NCBI GenBank assembly: GCA_905182335.1
Contig: CAJJBE010000002.1
Coordinates: 721,501 to 785,500 of the forward strand
Length of the DNA stretch: 64,000 bases
Direction of reading: 5' to 3'
Origin: Flavobacteriales bacterium UBA4466
GTDB taxonomy: Bacteria; Bacteroidota; Bacteroidia; Flavobacteriales_D; Crocinitomicaceae
Shown here in pieces: positions 28,997 through 36,002 of this stretch (positions are counted from its first letter, which is position 1; each line of letters opens with the position of its first letter). The notes beneath the pieces are model-generated. The model was not told the origin of the DNA. It saw only the letters and a program-made list of their open reading frames with translations, and ran no database searches. The position numbers were made by a program, and so were the translations under genes.

Positions 28997-29350
28997 TTAT
29001 TTAATACCCTCGAATGGAGGAGGTGAGAGAGCCACTAATTTTAATACTTCAGGAACGTTTTCAGCGATTTGCCAGTTCGACATACCCGGCATCCAAACAT
29101 GTGTTTCTTTAGCTACCTTTTTTTCTGTTATAAGTCTCGATAACTCTGATTCAGATAGGGGGCCAACTCTATTTCCTTCTATAACAGCGTAGAACAAACT
29201 TTGTTTCGGATGCTCCATTGGATTCATAGCACCGGGTACATGCATGCTTGTCATGCTCTCATTCATTGATTTCATCATTTGTTGTGCAATGCTCATACCC
29301 AAACCAAATTCGAGTAGTCGGTCCATTGAAAAAAAACTGTTATCGTCCAT
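28997..29350 (-). CDS. GYF_2-domain protein
   Basis: 117 residues. The N-terminal ~45 are Met-rich and amphipathic ('FGLGMSIAQQMMKSMNESM'). Residues about 50-105 are a GYF_2 (DUF4339) domain: 'LFYAVIEGNRVGPLSESELS', 'KETHVWMPGMSNWQIAENV'. GYF_2 domains bind Pro-rich peptides or tether partners; the SPFH protein upstream ends in a Pro-rich tail and has its own GYF_2 domain, so a direct interaction is plausible. Third gene in the operon, 86 bp after the SPFH gene with a terminator-like hairpin between. Identical copy at 59400-59753. Confidence 0.8.
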   Translation of the reverse strand: MDDNSFFSMDRLLEFGLGMSIAQQMMKSMNESMTSMHVPGAMNPMEHPKQSLFYAVIEGNRVGPLSESELSRLITEKKVAKETHVWMPGMSNWQIAENVPEVLKLVALSPPPFEGIK

Positions 29351-29378
29351 AATTCACAAGTTATACTGGTAAAAATTA

Positions 29379-29414
29379 GAGTACACTATGTTTCATTAGT
29401 GTACTCATTTGTTT
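29379..29414 (-). terminator. Terminator-like hairpin inside the SPFH operon
   Basis: 10-bp perfect arms gagtacacta (29379-29388) and tagtgtactc (29397-29406). On the leftward transcript the hairpin is followed by TAATTTTTACC, a weak T tract. It may attenuate transcription between the SPFH and GYF genes. Repeated at 59782-59817. Confidence 0.5.
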
Positions 29415-29436
29415 AATGATTAATATTCACTGTATA

Positions 29437-30801
29437 TCATATCGCAGGTGGGGGTGGTGGTCCAGATGGTGCTGGCGGTGGCGGTGGAACAGCTGCAAAT
29501 AATGAGCTGAGTTCTTCAACGGTACCCGCAATGGCCCATTCCGCCATTCCTTGCTTCCATACGTGAGTCTCTTTTGTTAACTGACCCCCTTGCACCATTT
29601 GTTGCATCTGCGGAAAACCAAACGGTCCACTTTGCTGTCCGCCTACAGAAATGCTATATTCTACAGTTGGTGTTGGGGGCGGTGTTTGATTTGGCTGATT
29701 CATGCCTCCCATCATTCCACCAATAGCTCCAGCCATTTGACCACCAACAGCTCCACCCATAGCCATACTAGCCATCATAGAACCAGGATCCATTCCTCCT
29801 CCAGAGCCTCCAGAACCTCCAGAGCCCATTTTCCCCATGCTTTCTGCTGCAGTTTTTGCAACATCCGTTTGTTGGTTTAATTGGTGAGCTCCCATATTTT
29901 GCCCTTCAGTTTGCAATTTCTGCGCGCGTTGCATCTCTTCTCGTTGAATACGCATTGTGTCTTGAGTGTTTTCAGCATTTATGCGCTGTGTGTCCTCAAG
30001 ATTCTTGATGCCTACATCAGTTTGAGCCTCAACAGTTTTTGTTGTTTGCTCTGCCGTAACTTTTCTCAATTCTGCGTATCCTTGAGCTTCTTTGTCAACG
30101 TCAATATCTGCGATGTCTAATGCTTTCATGTTAACCCCAAAGTCTCCTTCAAGGCGAGTGCCTAAATATTTTGCAACTAGATCATTGATATCTAGAATTT
30201 TTCGTTCCATTTGCAAAACTGGAATTTGATTATCAGATGGAATATTTGTTACAACGTGTTTAACATATTTTGTAACGGCATCCTTAATCTGCTTTTTGAA
30301 ATCATCCAATTCAAAATTGATCAAACGATTCAATTTAATAAAACCTTGTGGGTCGGTAACATTGAATGTTATAGTTCCTCGAACCGCCATCGGAACAGCG
30401 AAATCCATGAATCGTGGATCAAAAACATCGAAATACGGAATGCCAAATCTAATTTGAATGTTTCCAGATAAATTAATGAAATAAATCTCAGCTTGAAAAG
30501 GCGAAGCGCCTCCAAAACCAAGTCCAACAATTTTAGATAAGACAGGAAAGTTTGCCGTTTTTATTGTTTGATCGTGCGGACCTTCTATAAAGTCTTGATT
30601 TGAACCATCTTCTTGTTTATATACAAAGACAGCCATTTCACCATCTTTAACCCTTAGACTGCTTCCATAACGAATGGCATTCTCTTTTTTCGTTGAATTT
30701 GCTTCACCAGAAGGACGCCATTTCCATACTAAATACTCTTGTTCATCGCAGCGAATGACATCCATCATTCCGCCTTCTTCTTTTTTTCCAAATAATCCCA
30801 T
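29437..30801 (-). CDS. SPFH-domain protein with C-terminal GYF_2 domain ('virion core protein'-like)
   Basis: 454 residues. The N-terminal ~250 are an SPFH (YdjI/virion-core-protein) domain starting 'MGLFGKKEEGGMMDVIRCDE', with 'YLVWKWRPSGEANSTKKENA' and 'VPMAVRGTITFNVTDP'. A helical/coiled region (about 240-320) is followed by a Gly/Met-rich linker, a GYF_2 domain ('VEYSISVGGQQSGPFGFPQM', 'KETHVWKQGMAEWAIAG') and a Pro-rich tail. Relatives form oligomeric scaffolds at membranes. The TerB/zinc-ribbon gene ends 5 bp upstream. Copy 2 (59840-61204) differs only by Gly54Ser. Confidence 0.85.
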   Translation of the reverse strand: MGLFGKKEEGGMMDVIRCDEQEYLVWKWRPSGEANSTKKENAIRYGSSLRVKDGEMAVFVYKQEDGSNQDFIEGPHDQTIKTANFPVLSKIVGLGFGGASPFQAEIYFINLSGNIQIRFGIPYFDVFDPRFMDFAVPMAVRGTITFNVTDPQGFIKLNRLINFELDDFKKQIKDAVTKYVKHVVTNIPSDNQIPVLQMERKILDINDLVAKYLGTRLEGDFGVNMKALDIADIDVDKEAQGYAELRKVTAEQTTKTVEAQTDVGIKNLEDTQRINAENTQDTMRIQREEMQRAQKLQTEGQNMGAHQLNQQTDVAKTAAESMGKMGSGGSGGSGGGMDPGSMMASMAMGGAVGGQMAGAIGGMMGGMNQPNQTPPPTPTVEYSISVGGQQSGPFGFPQMQQMVQGGQLTKETHVWKQGMAEWAIAGTVEELSSLFAAVPPPPPAPSGPPPPPAI

Positions 30802-30806
30802 AATTT

Positions 30807-31535
30807 TTATTTAATTCCTATTTCTTTACCATATGCCATGATTTCTTCCAATGTTTTCTTGTCTTCTTTCATGGAGAATTTAGCTTTCATAATAATTTGT
30901 TCACATTTTGATTTCCATGTAGGAGCAAGGTCATTGTGAGATTTGTTTTCAGGTTGTTGCTTTGTAAATAAATTTCCTTTTTGTTTTGCATTCGGAAGAG
31001 CCGTCGATAAAAACTCGAGAATATCATCTTTTGTGTTAGGTATAGGGAATCCTGAAATGATAGACTTCTTCTTTAGTGTTACTTTATCTCCACCTCCATG
31101 AGCCTGAGCCATTAGACTACCAATAGCTCCAGTGATAGATGAAGATTGCTCTTTACGCTCACTTTCACAATCGTTCAGCAATTTAAATAATTTCTCAATA
31201 GAAACATTTGCTCCAACATTACTGAATTCATGACCACAATCAGGACATTTCGTTTTAAATGACTCCGCCATAGCACCGCAAGCCGGACATTTCTTAACAT
31301 CTCCAAATTTATCAGATTTAGGAGCGGCAGGAGCTGCTGGTTGCGCTGGAGGCGTCGCAATAGCTGCGTCAGCTTTATTCTTCGCAAATAATCTTGCCTC
31401 AAGAACCATTTCAAATTCGTCTAAATCGACGCCTAACCCTTCAGCTTTTTTAAATAGAACTTGTTTTTCTTTTTCGGTTAGCTCTCCATCCATAAGAGCC
31501 ATTTCAATAAGATTTTCTAATTGTTCGTTGTACAT
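30807..31535 (-). CDS. TerB-like helical domain plus zinc-ribbon protein, first gene of the SPFH operon
   Basis: 242 residues. N-terminal ~60 residues look like a TerB-like/short helical domain ('IEMALMDGELTEKEKQVLFK'), followed by an Ala/Pro linker, a zinc ribbon 'KKCPACGAMAESFKTKCPDC' with CxxC pairs, and a helical C-terminal half ending 'MAYGKEIGIK'. This domain combination is common beside SPFH proteins of the YdjI type and suggests an adaptor. Start ATG at 31535; the IS6 fragment end lies about 45 bp upstream, so the promoter may lie in IS-flanking DNA. Identical copy at 61210-61938. Confidence 0.8.
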   Translation of the reverse strand: MYNEQLENLIEMALMDGELTEKEKQVLFKKAEGLGVDLDEFEMVLEARLFAKNKADAAIATPPAQPAAPAAPKSDKFGDVKKCPACGAMAESFKTKCPDCGHEFSNVGANVSIEKLFKLLNDCESERKEQSSSITGAIGSLMAQAHGGGDKVTLKKKSIISGFPIPNTKDDILEFLSTALPNAKQKGNLFTKQQPENKSHNDLAPTWKSKCEQIIMKAKFSMKEDKKTLEEIMAYGKEIGIK

Positions 31536-31581
31536 AAGGTAGTAATTGTGTTGTTTATGATTTAGTTTAGTGTAAATTCTG

Positions 31582-31822
31582 GGTTCTGTCGCATCTGTTA
31601 GACAAGAATTTAAAAGTACAATTATTTTTTAATTCTAAGCGGCCAATGACATGAACGATTTAAACATAGTTTTATCTTGACCAATCAACTGATTTTTCTT
31701 AATCATTCTGACAATTTCAATTCCTGATAAGGTTCTTCTAGCAGATTCAAATTCTTTAAATCCCAAACCTTGCTGAATTCGCCATTTGATAAAACGGTTA
31801 TCTTGTTCTACTATATTGTTTA
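31582..31822 (-). mobile_element. IS6-family fragment (3' end and terminal repeat)
   Basis: Begins with the terminal repeat ggttctgtcgcat (31582) typical of IS6-family ends, then 53 bp to a transposase stop codon. It includes only the last ~62 codons of the transposase and stops abruptly at 31822, where unrelated lipoprotein-gene sequence begins. About 241 bp in all. Confidence 0.8.
31635..31822 (-). pseudogene. IS6-type transposase, C-terminal fragment
   Basis: Reads 'IVEQDNRFIKWRIQQGLGFK', 'FESARRTLSGIEIVRMIKKN' and ends 'FKSFMSLAA'. The Glu of the DDE triad lies in 'VEQD'; both catalytic Asp regions are missing. Upstream of 'NNIVEQD' the frame runs into antisense lipoprotein sequence, so it is a non-functional remnant. 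Confidence 0.85.
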
Positions 31823-32187
31823 TTGCTTTGTTATCCACATCAGCGGTATTAAGTTCCTGCTCGAAACATGCCGTAAAAATAGCAGACACCTATGTTGGCA
31901 CCTTAGTGAAAAATGATTCTATCATTTCAACCAATGCTCAAATCATAATTGAAGAAGTAACTAAGGATCGAGTATCTGTAAGTAGTAGCTTTTTTGAGAT
32001 CTACGAAGTTGAAATTGATAAAAAGAGATATTGGGCCTCAAAGACTTATTATTCTGTTGACCCTGGTGAGCATCTTGAGGTAATTGATGACGGCACTATT
32101 ATCCTGTTACACAGTAATACATCGGGAGATGATTTCGAATTTTTTTCAATTGGAAAAAAATTAAAGTGTTTAAAGAAAGAAAGATAA
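31786..32187 (+). CDS. Lipoprotein whose N-terminus was rebuilt from IS6 antisense sequence
   Basis: 133 residues with a complete-looking lipoprotein signal: 'MIKRLSCSTILFIALLSTSA' then 'VLSSC' lipobox. The first ~12 codons, including the ATG, come from the antisense strand of the transposase fragment (up to 31822); the remaining signal peptide and the mature part ('VGTLVKNDSIISTNAQIIIE', 'KKRYWASKTYYSVDPGEHLE') belong to the original gene. The fusion is in frame, so the gene may have been rescued. Family unknown; downstream terminator at 32405. Confidence 0.6.
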   Translation: MIKRLSCSTILFIALLSTSAVLSSCSKHAVKIADTYVGTLVKNDSIISTNAQIIIEEVTKDRVSVSSSFFEIYEVEIDKKRYWASKTYYSVDPGEHLEVIDDGTIILLHSNTSGDDFEFFSIGKKLKCLKKER

Positions 32188-32387
32188 TATGCATATAAAG
32201 TATACATGAATAGAATACTTATAATAATTAATAAAGGAGTCCAGCTTAAACTAAATAAAGATACAAGTGGATTTGCTTCATGCGTTAAATCAGCTGTGTA
32301 TTGAAAAGTACAATATGCATCATAAACTCTTGTCGCTAATAGCCACAATAATGTTAGGCTAAACGTTATATTATTTTTCATATTCAT
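32049..32387 (-). pseudogene. 5' fragment of a membrane-protein gene
   Basis: Leftward frame whose first ~68 residues look like a genuine membrane protein ('ITFSLTLLWLLATRVYDAYC', 'ADLTHEANPLVSLFSLSWTP', 'LLIIISILFMYTLYAYY'), in the style of small DUF5658-like proteins with an 'E-NPL' motif. The rest (about 32049-32187) is only antisense to the lipoprotein gene, so the original 3' end has been lost. Confidence 0.45.
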
Positions 32388-32404
32388 AAGCGCAATGATA
32401 CAAA

Positions 32405-32434
32405 AAACCCACTCATTTGAGTGGGTTTCTTTTT
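32405..32434. terminator. Bidirectional terminator next to recombinase-tail copy B
   Basis: Perfect arms aaacccactca (32405-32415) and tgagtgggttt (32418-32428), followed by CTTTTT on the right and preceded by a six-A run on the left (T run for leftward transcription). The attachment-like motif starts 2 bp further right. Confidence 0.8.
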
Positions 32435-32435
32435 G

Positions 32436-32525
32436 GTGGAGTCGGAGGGAGGCTTCTCGAACTTTTTGGAGGGAGATATTGAGCTGTTGATGATTATGTT
32501 TTCCGCTATGCGTTAGAGGGTTTCA
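32436..32525 (+). other. Recombinase-tail / putative attachment sequence, copy B
   Basis: Begins gtggagtcggagggaggctt and encodes V-E-S-E-G-G-F-S-N-F-L-E-G-D before diverging; its last ~25 bp (ttccgctatgcgttagaggg) are shared with copy C at 39803. No recombinase body precedes it. Including the two bases before it, the complementary strand ends like a tRNA (CCGACTCCACCA). Confidence 0.6.
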
Positions 32526-32563
32526 AACGGTGGAATTAGGGATGTGGTTTTGAAAATTAAGGA

Positions 32564-32686
32564 ATGAAAATCGATTATTTAGACAAAGACTTATTGTCAT
32601 TCTATTCGGAGATTCCTGATTGTAATTGGGTAGTTATATTCTTAGGTTTGAAGATTAACGAGGTCACAAAGCACTATTCCAACTAG
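32564..32686 (+). CDS. Possible small protein, 40 aa
   Basis: ATG to TAG frame: 'MKIDYLDKDLLSFYSEIPDC', then 'NWVVIFLGLKINEVTKHYSN'. No family recognised. It lies in an otherwise non-coding 750-bp stretch after copy B (32437-32940), which also holds a loose inverted pair ttgttagca/tgctataacaa (32863-32893) just before the next gene. Confidence 0.3.
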   Translation: MKIDYLDKDLLSFYSEIPDCNWVVIFLGLKINEVTKHYSN

Positions 32687-32940
32687 GTTTGGTGCTTTTT
32701 TTATTCTATCCATTTATGATTATCTGGGTTGTCGAATCAAAACAACTTCAATAGTTGTAATAGTTTGGAATTAGTCAAAGCGGCAGCTAAAAAAGGTAGT
32801 AGAAGTAAAAAGTCCAATAGATTCTTTAAATTTGAGTTGAACCCATAGTGCACTTTATCCACTTGTTAGCAATAATTCAAGAATGCTATAACAAATAGTA
32901 TGAAACAATCGTCATACAGTTAATAATAAAATTAAGAACA

Positions 32941-34134
32941 ATGAAAAAAATATTATTATCCACTTTAACAACACTTCTTCTGCTAACAGGTTGCAGTACA
33001 ATAAAGACAATTAAATTAATGAAAAGTGGAGAAGTTGAACAAGAAGAATTTAATGTTAAAATCCCTTTTGAATATCGTTTAGGTCTGATTATTTTGAAAG
33101 TAGATATTGCTGGAAAAGAATATGATTTTGTTCTTGATACCGGAGCTCCTAGTGTTATTTCTAAAGAATTAGCCAAAAAGTTAGATTTAAGCAATATTAC
33201 TGAACAAAAAGTAGGAGATAGTCAAGGTGAAGATTCCAACTTGGGCTTCACTACAATTGAAAAGTTAAGTATCAGTGATATTAACTTTTTGAATACTGGA
33301 GCCGTTATAGCCGATTTAAATCAATCACAGGAGGTTCGCTGTTTAAAAATAGACGGTTTTATTGGATCAAACCTAATGAGGAAAGCAATTTGGAAATTCG
33401 ATTACCAAAATCAAATAATCACAATAACCAATTCAATCGAATCCTTAAATATTCCAAAATCAACTAATAAAATACCTTTTTTTACAGAACTTACAGGAAC
33501 GCCAATTATAGATATCCTATTAAATAATATAACAGAAAAGAACGTTACCGTTGACTTAGGTTCAAATGGGGATATTTCATTATCGCGAAAAACTTTTGAT
33601 AGATTAATGAAAAATAATCCCTCGATTCCACAAACATATAGTTTTGGTAATTCAACTTCAGGGCTTTACGGACTCGGTAAAGCAGATAGTACCTTCTATC
33701 TCAAAGTTCCCTCTATTTCATTTGGAGACATCTCACTTGATAGCACCATTGTCCAATTTACCTCTGAATCAGCTTCAACTATTGGTACTGAGTTATTTAA
33801 AAATTATGACCTAATAATAAATTGGTTTACCAAAGAAATTATTTTGATCAATCAAACAAAATATAATAATTCAACTTTATCTTCTTTCGGTTTTTCTTTT
33901 TCGAATCAAGAGAGTAAATTAACAGTAAGTGAGATTTATGAAAATATGGAAGACTTAAAAGTTGGTGACCAAATTTTAAGTATGGATGGAACCAATTATA
34001 AAGAATTAATCCCTGAACAATGGTGTGAAATAGTTGAAAATGGACTTTTAAAAGATAAAGAAGAAATTAGCATTACCATTCTAAGAAATAATAAAGAATT
34101 TACCTTTTCATTAAAAGAAATGAAACTGATTTAA
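32941..34134 (+). CDS. Lipoprotein retropepsin-like aspartyl protease with PDZ domain
   Basis: 397 residues. Lipoprotein signal 'KKILLSTLTTLLLLTGCS' (Cys about residue 19). A first aspartyl-protease-like half has 'YDFVLDTGAPSVISKELAKK' (D-T-G), and a second half has the degraded 'VTVDLGSNGDISLS' (D-L-G). The C-terminal ~85 residues are PDZ-like ('LTVSEIYENMEDLKVGDQIL', 'MDGTNYKELI'). Probably a periplasmic or outer-membrane-anchored protease or peptide binder. Single gene bounded by long inverted repeats; its paralogue follows at 34434. Confidence 0.75.
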   Translation: MKKILLSTLTTLLLLTGCSTIKTIKLMKSGEVEQEEFNVKIPFEYRLGLIILKVDIAGKEYDFVLDTGAPSVISKELAKKLDLSNITEQKVGDSQGEDSNLGFTTIEKLSISDINFLNTGAVIADLNQSQEVRCLKIDGFIGSNLMRKAIWKFDYQNQIITITNSIESLNIPKSTNKIPFFTELTGTPIIDILLNNITEKNVTVDLGSNGDISLSRKTFDRLMKNNPSIPQTYSFGNSTSGLYGLGKADSTFYLKVPSISFGDISLDSTIVQFTSESASTIGTELFKNYDLIINWFTKEIILINQTKYNNSTLSSFGFSFSNQESKLTVSEIYENMEDLKVGDQILSMDGTNYKELIPEQWCEIVENGLLKDKEEISITILRNNKEFTFSLKEMKLI

Positions 34135-34145
34135 AAATAAAATAC

Positions 34146-34342
34146 TGCTAACACGGTATATAGCAAATAGGGCGTTCGATGTTTTATGGAAGTTCAGAAC
34201 TATTTACCTACACCGCCAAATCGTTGTATTTGGCTTTTAAGAATGAATAAATTAAAACCAAAATACAACGTTTTGGCTCAGTGCAATCTTGAAAAGTTAT
34301 TGCTTTCTACTGCCCTACTTGCCATATACATCATCGTTAGCA
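34146..34342. repeat. Cassette-boundary-like imperfect inverted repeat 1
   Basis: Outer arms tgctaacacggtatatagca... (34146-34173) and gccctacttgccatatacat... (34312-34342) pair imperfectly over about 28 bp (TGCTAAC with GTTAGCA; TATAT; AATAGGGC with GCCCTACTT). A second nested pair lies inside (gccaaa-cgttgtatttgg with ccaaaatacaacg-ttttggc). It fills the whole gap between two protease genes. It resembles the long palindromic spacers found between single genes in Bacteroidota accessory DNA and, loosely, integron attC sites, but the R boxes are not canonical. Confidence 0.6.
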
Positions 34343-34433
34343 AACATTCTAAAAACAGCTCTTAACACTTGTTAATATTAATTAACTATATATTTTATAA
34401 ACGAAAAGTAAATTTGCAAAAACAACAAATAAA

Positions 34434-35603
34434 ATGAAAAAAATAATTTTACTTTTTGCACTCATTATTTCTATTAATTCAAATGCACAAATAGCCGAAA
34501 TCCCTTTTGAGTTAAAAAATGGTTTAATCCTACTTGATATTAATATTAATGACAATACTGAAGCTAATACTTTTGTATTTGACACTGGAGCCACATCAGA
34601 TTTACTAGACTCTACCACTGCAAATAAGCTAGGATTAGAGGCAAATTACAAACAAGATGTTTCAGGTGCTGGCGGAACAAAATCATATGACATTATCCTA
34701 AATCAAAAATACAAGCTTCAAAATAAAATTGAAATAAATAACACTCATTTAGTGCTTACTGATTTAACTAAGTTAAAAGAACGGCTCGAGAGGAATTTTG
34801 ATGGAATTATTGGCTATAGTCTGCTCAAGAAATATATTACAAAAATTGATTATGAAAATCAGAAGATATTTTTGTACAATAAGATTGAAAATGTAGATAC
34901 TGAAGGGTACAAAACCATTAATTTTGAATTTGAAAACGGAATTCCAATACCACAATTCGACATTTCTATCACTATGAGAAACGGAGAGACATATACAGAT
35001 AAAATTTTATTTGACAGTGGGGCAGGCTTAACATTGCTTATAAACACACCTTTTAGCGAAATACATAAATTAAGTGAAAAAGCTGGGAAAAGTCTAATTT
35101 CAAAATCTGAAAACTTACACGGAGAGTCTATTTCTGAAGATATCGCAATTCAATCAATGAATCTTAGCGGTTATGAACTGAATGATTTGGTTGTTTCAAT
35201 AGCACACGATAAAAATGGAGCCAGTAGTTATGAAAACTACTTAGGTATATTAGGAGCAGAAGTTATCAGTAGATTTAATATAGTTTTAGATTATTCATCC
35301 TCTACACTATACTTAAAACCTAATAATTCATTTAGTAAATCGTTTGAATTTCCACTTAGCGGAATTAGACTCAAAAAAGTTGATGACAATGTTATAGTAG
35401 ATAGAGTTGAGGAAACAAGTTCTGCATATAAACAAGGTATTAGAAAAGGAGATGAACTGATTTATATAAATAAAGATTCTTCAGGAAACATTAAAACCTT
35501 TAGAAAACTTTTAAAAAAAGAAGGTGATATTATTTCTCTAACAACGATTAATTCAAAAGGAGAAACAAAAAAAATAAAAATAAAATTAAACAGATTATTA
35601 TAA
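34434..35603 (+). CDS. Exported retropepsin-like aspartyl protease with PDZ domain (paralogue)
   Basis: 389 residues, signal peptide 'MKKIILLFALIISINSNAQ'. Two aspartyl-protease motifs, 'FVFDTGATSDLLDSTT' (D-T-G) and 'DKILFDSGAGLTLLINTPF' (D-S-G), so both catalytic aspartates of a fused dimer are retained, unlike the neighbour at 32941. The C-terminal PDZ has 'DRVEETSSAYKQGIRKGDEL'. Likely periplasmic. It shares architecture but only modest sequence with the previous gene and is bounded by inverted repeats 1 and 2. Confidence 0.78.
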   Translation: MKKIILLFALIISINSNAQIAEIPFELKNGLILLDININDNTEANTFVFDTGATSDLLDSTTANKLGLEANYKQDVSGAGGTKSYDIILNQKYKLQNKIEINNTHLVLTDLTKLKERLERNFDGIIGYSLLKKYITKIDYENQKIFLYNKIENVDTEGYKTINFEFENGIPIPQFDISITMRNGETYTDKILFDSGAGLTLLINTPFSEIHKLSEKAGKSLISKSENLHGESISEDIAIQSMNLSGYELNDLVVSIAHDKNGASSYENYLGILGAEVISRFNIVLDYSSSTLYLKPNNSFSKSFEFPLSGIRLKKVDDNVIVDRVEETSSAYKQGIRKGDELIYINKDSSGNIKTFRKLLKKEGDIISLTTINSKGETKKIKIKLNRLL

Positions 35604-35610
35604 TAACTTT

Positions 35611-35763
35611 TGCTAACAATGTATAAAAAAAATAGGGCGAATAGTTTTTAATCAAAAGGTCTGTGCGTGTTTGTCAAGTTGCCAAATTTAAAAATTTGGC
35701 TTTAGCTTAATCCGAAAAAGTATCGCTTACAACTGCCCTACTTTTCTTATACGAGACGTTATG
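35611..35763. repeat. Cassette-boundary-like imperfect inverted repeat 2
   Basis: Arms tgctaacaatgtataaaaaa... (35611-35638, ending aatagggc) and gccctacttttcttatacga... (35735-35763, ending gacgttatg). Same outer-core order as repeat 1 (TGCTAACA ... AATAGGGC // GCCCTACTT ... CGTTA) with a different centre, which again contains a small nested palindrome (gccaaat...atttggc). Confidence 0.6.
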
Positions 35764-36002
35764 GGCAAGAAAAAAATCACTCAAAGAGTGACAATCTAAC
35801 TCATTTTAAAACGCTTTTTTTTTATAAAATACGCTACATAGCGTACTAATTTTCGGCAACTCACAAAACAAGAAGGGCGTCTTACTTATAGAATAAGTAC
35901 CTACAACTAATTTAAAATCTTCAGTGTGAAAATTAATAACCTTATAATTCTAACACTGTCAGTAATGATACAATTGACCTATATTGGACAAACAAGAATA
36001 TT
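35764..36002 (+). other. Spacer with an orphan signal-peptide-like reading frame
   Basis: Holds the tacgct/agcgta palindrome (35830-35845) and 'cggcaactca' shared with the 28.3-28.6 kb segment. A GTG frame at 35926-36006 encodes a 26-residue hydrophobic peptide ('INNLIILTLSVMIQLTYIGQ') ending in a TGA that overlaps the CotH gene start; it looks like the severed signal peptide of a lost secreted protein. Confidence 0.4.

Larger units (their letters stand above)
28583..31822. repeat. 3,240-bp direct repeat, copy 1
   Basis: Matches 58986-62225 at a constant offset of 30,403 bp. I found one difference, C at 30642 versus T at 61045 (Gly54 to Ser in the SPFH protein). The left edge is the recombinase-tail motif; the right edge falls inside an IS6-type transposase gene. 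It carries a complete four-gene leftward operon. Near identity means a very recent duplication or ongoing gene conversion. Confidence 0.95.

Noticed and set aside
29590-30471. Rightward open frames of 79-96 codons opposite the SPFH gene (and again at 59993-60874)
   Set aside because: They are antisense shadows of a real coding sequence with biased composition (His/Ser-rich); no start context or family signal.
32434-32475. A tRNA gene
   Set aside because: Only a 3'-end-like segment is present; T arm spacing is wrong and no D or anticodon arm was found.
34146-34342. Canonical integron attC site
   Set aside because: The outer cores do not fit RYYYAAC/GTTRRRY and the length is above the usual range; I kept it only as cassette-boundary-like.
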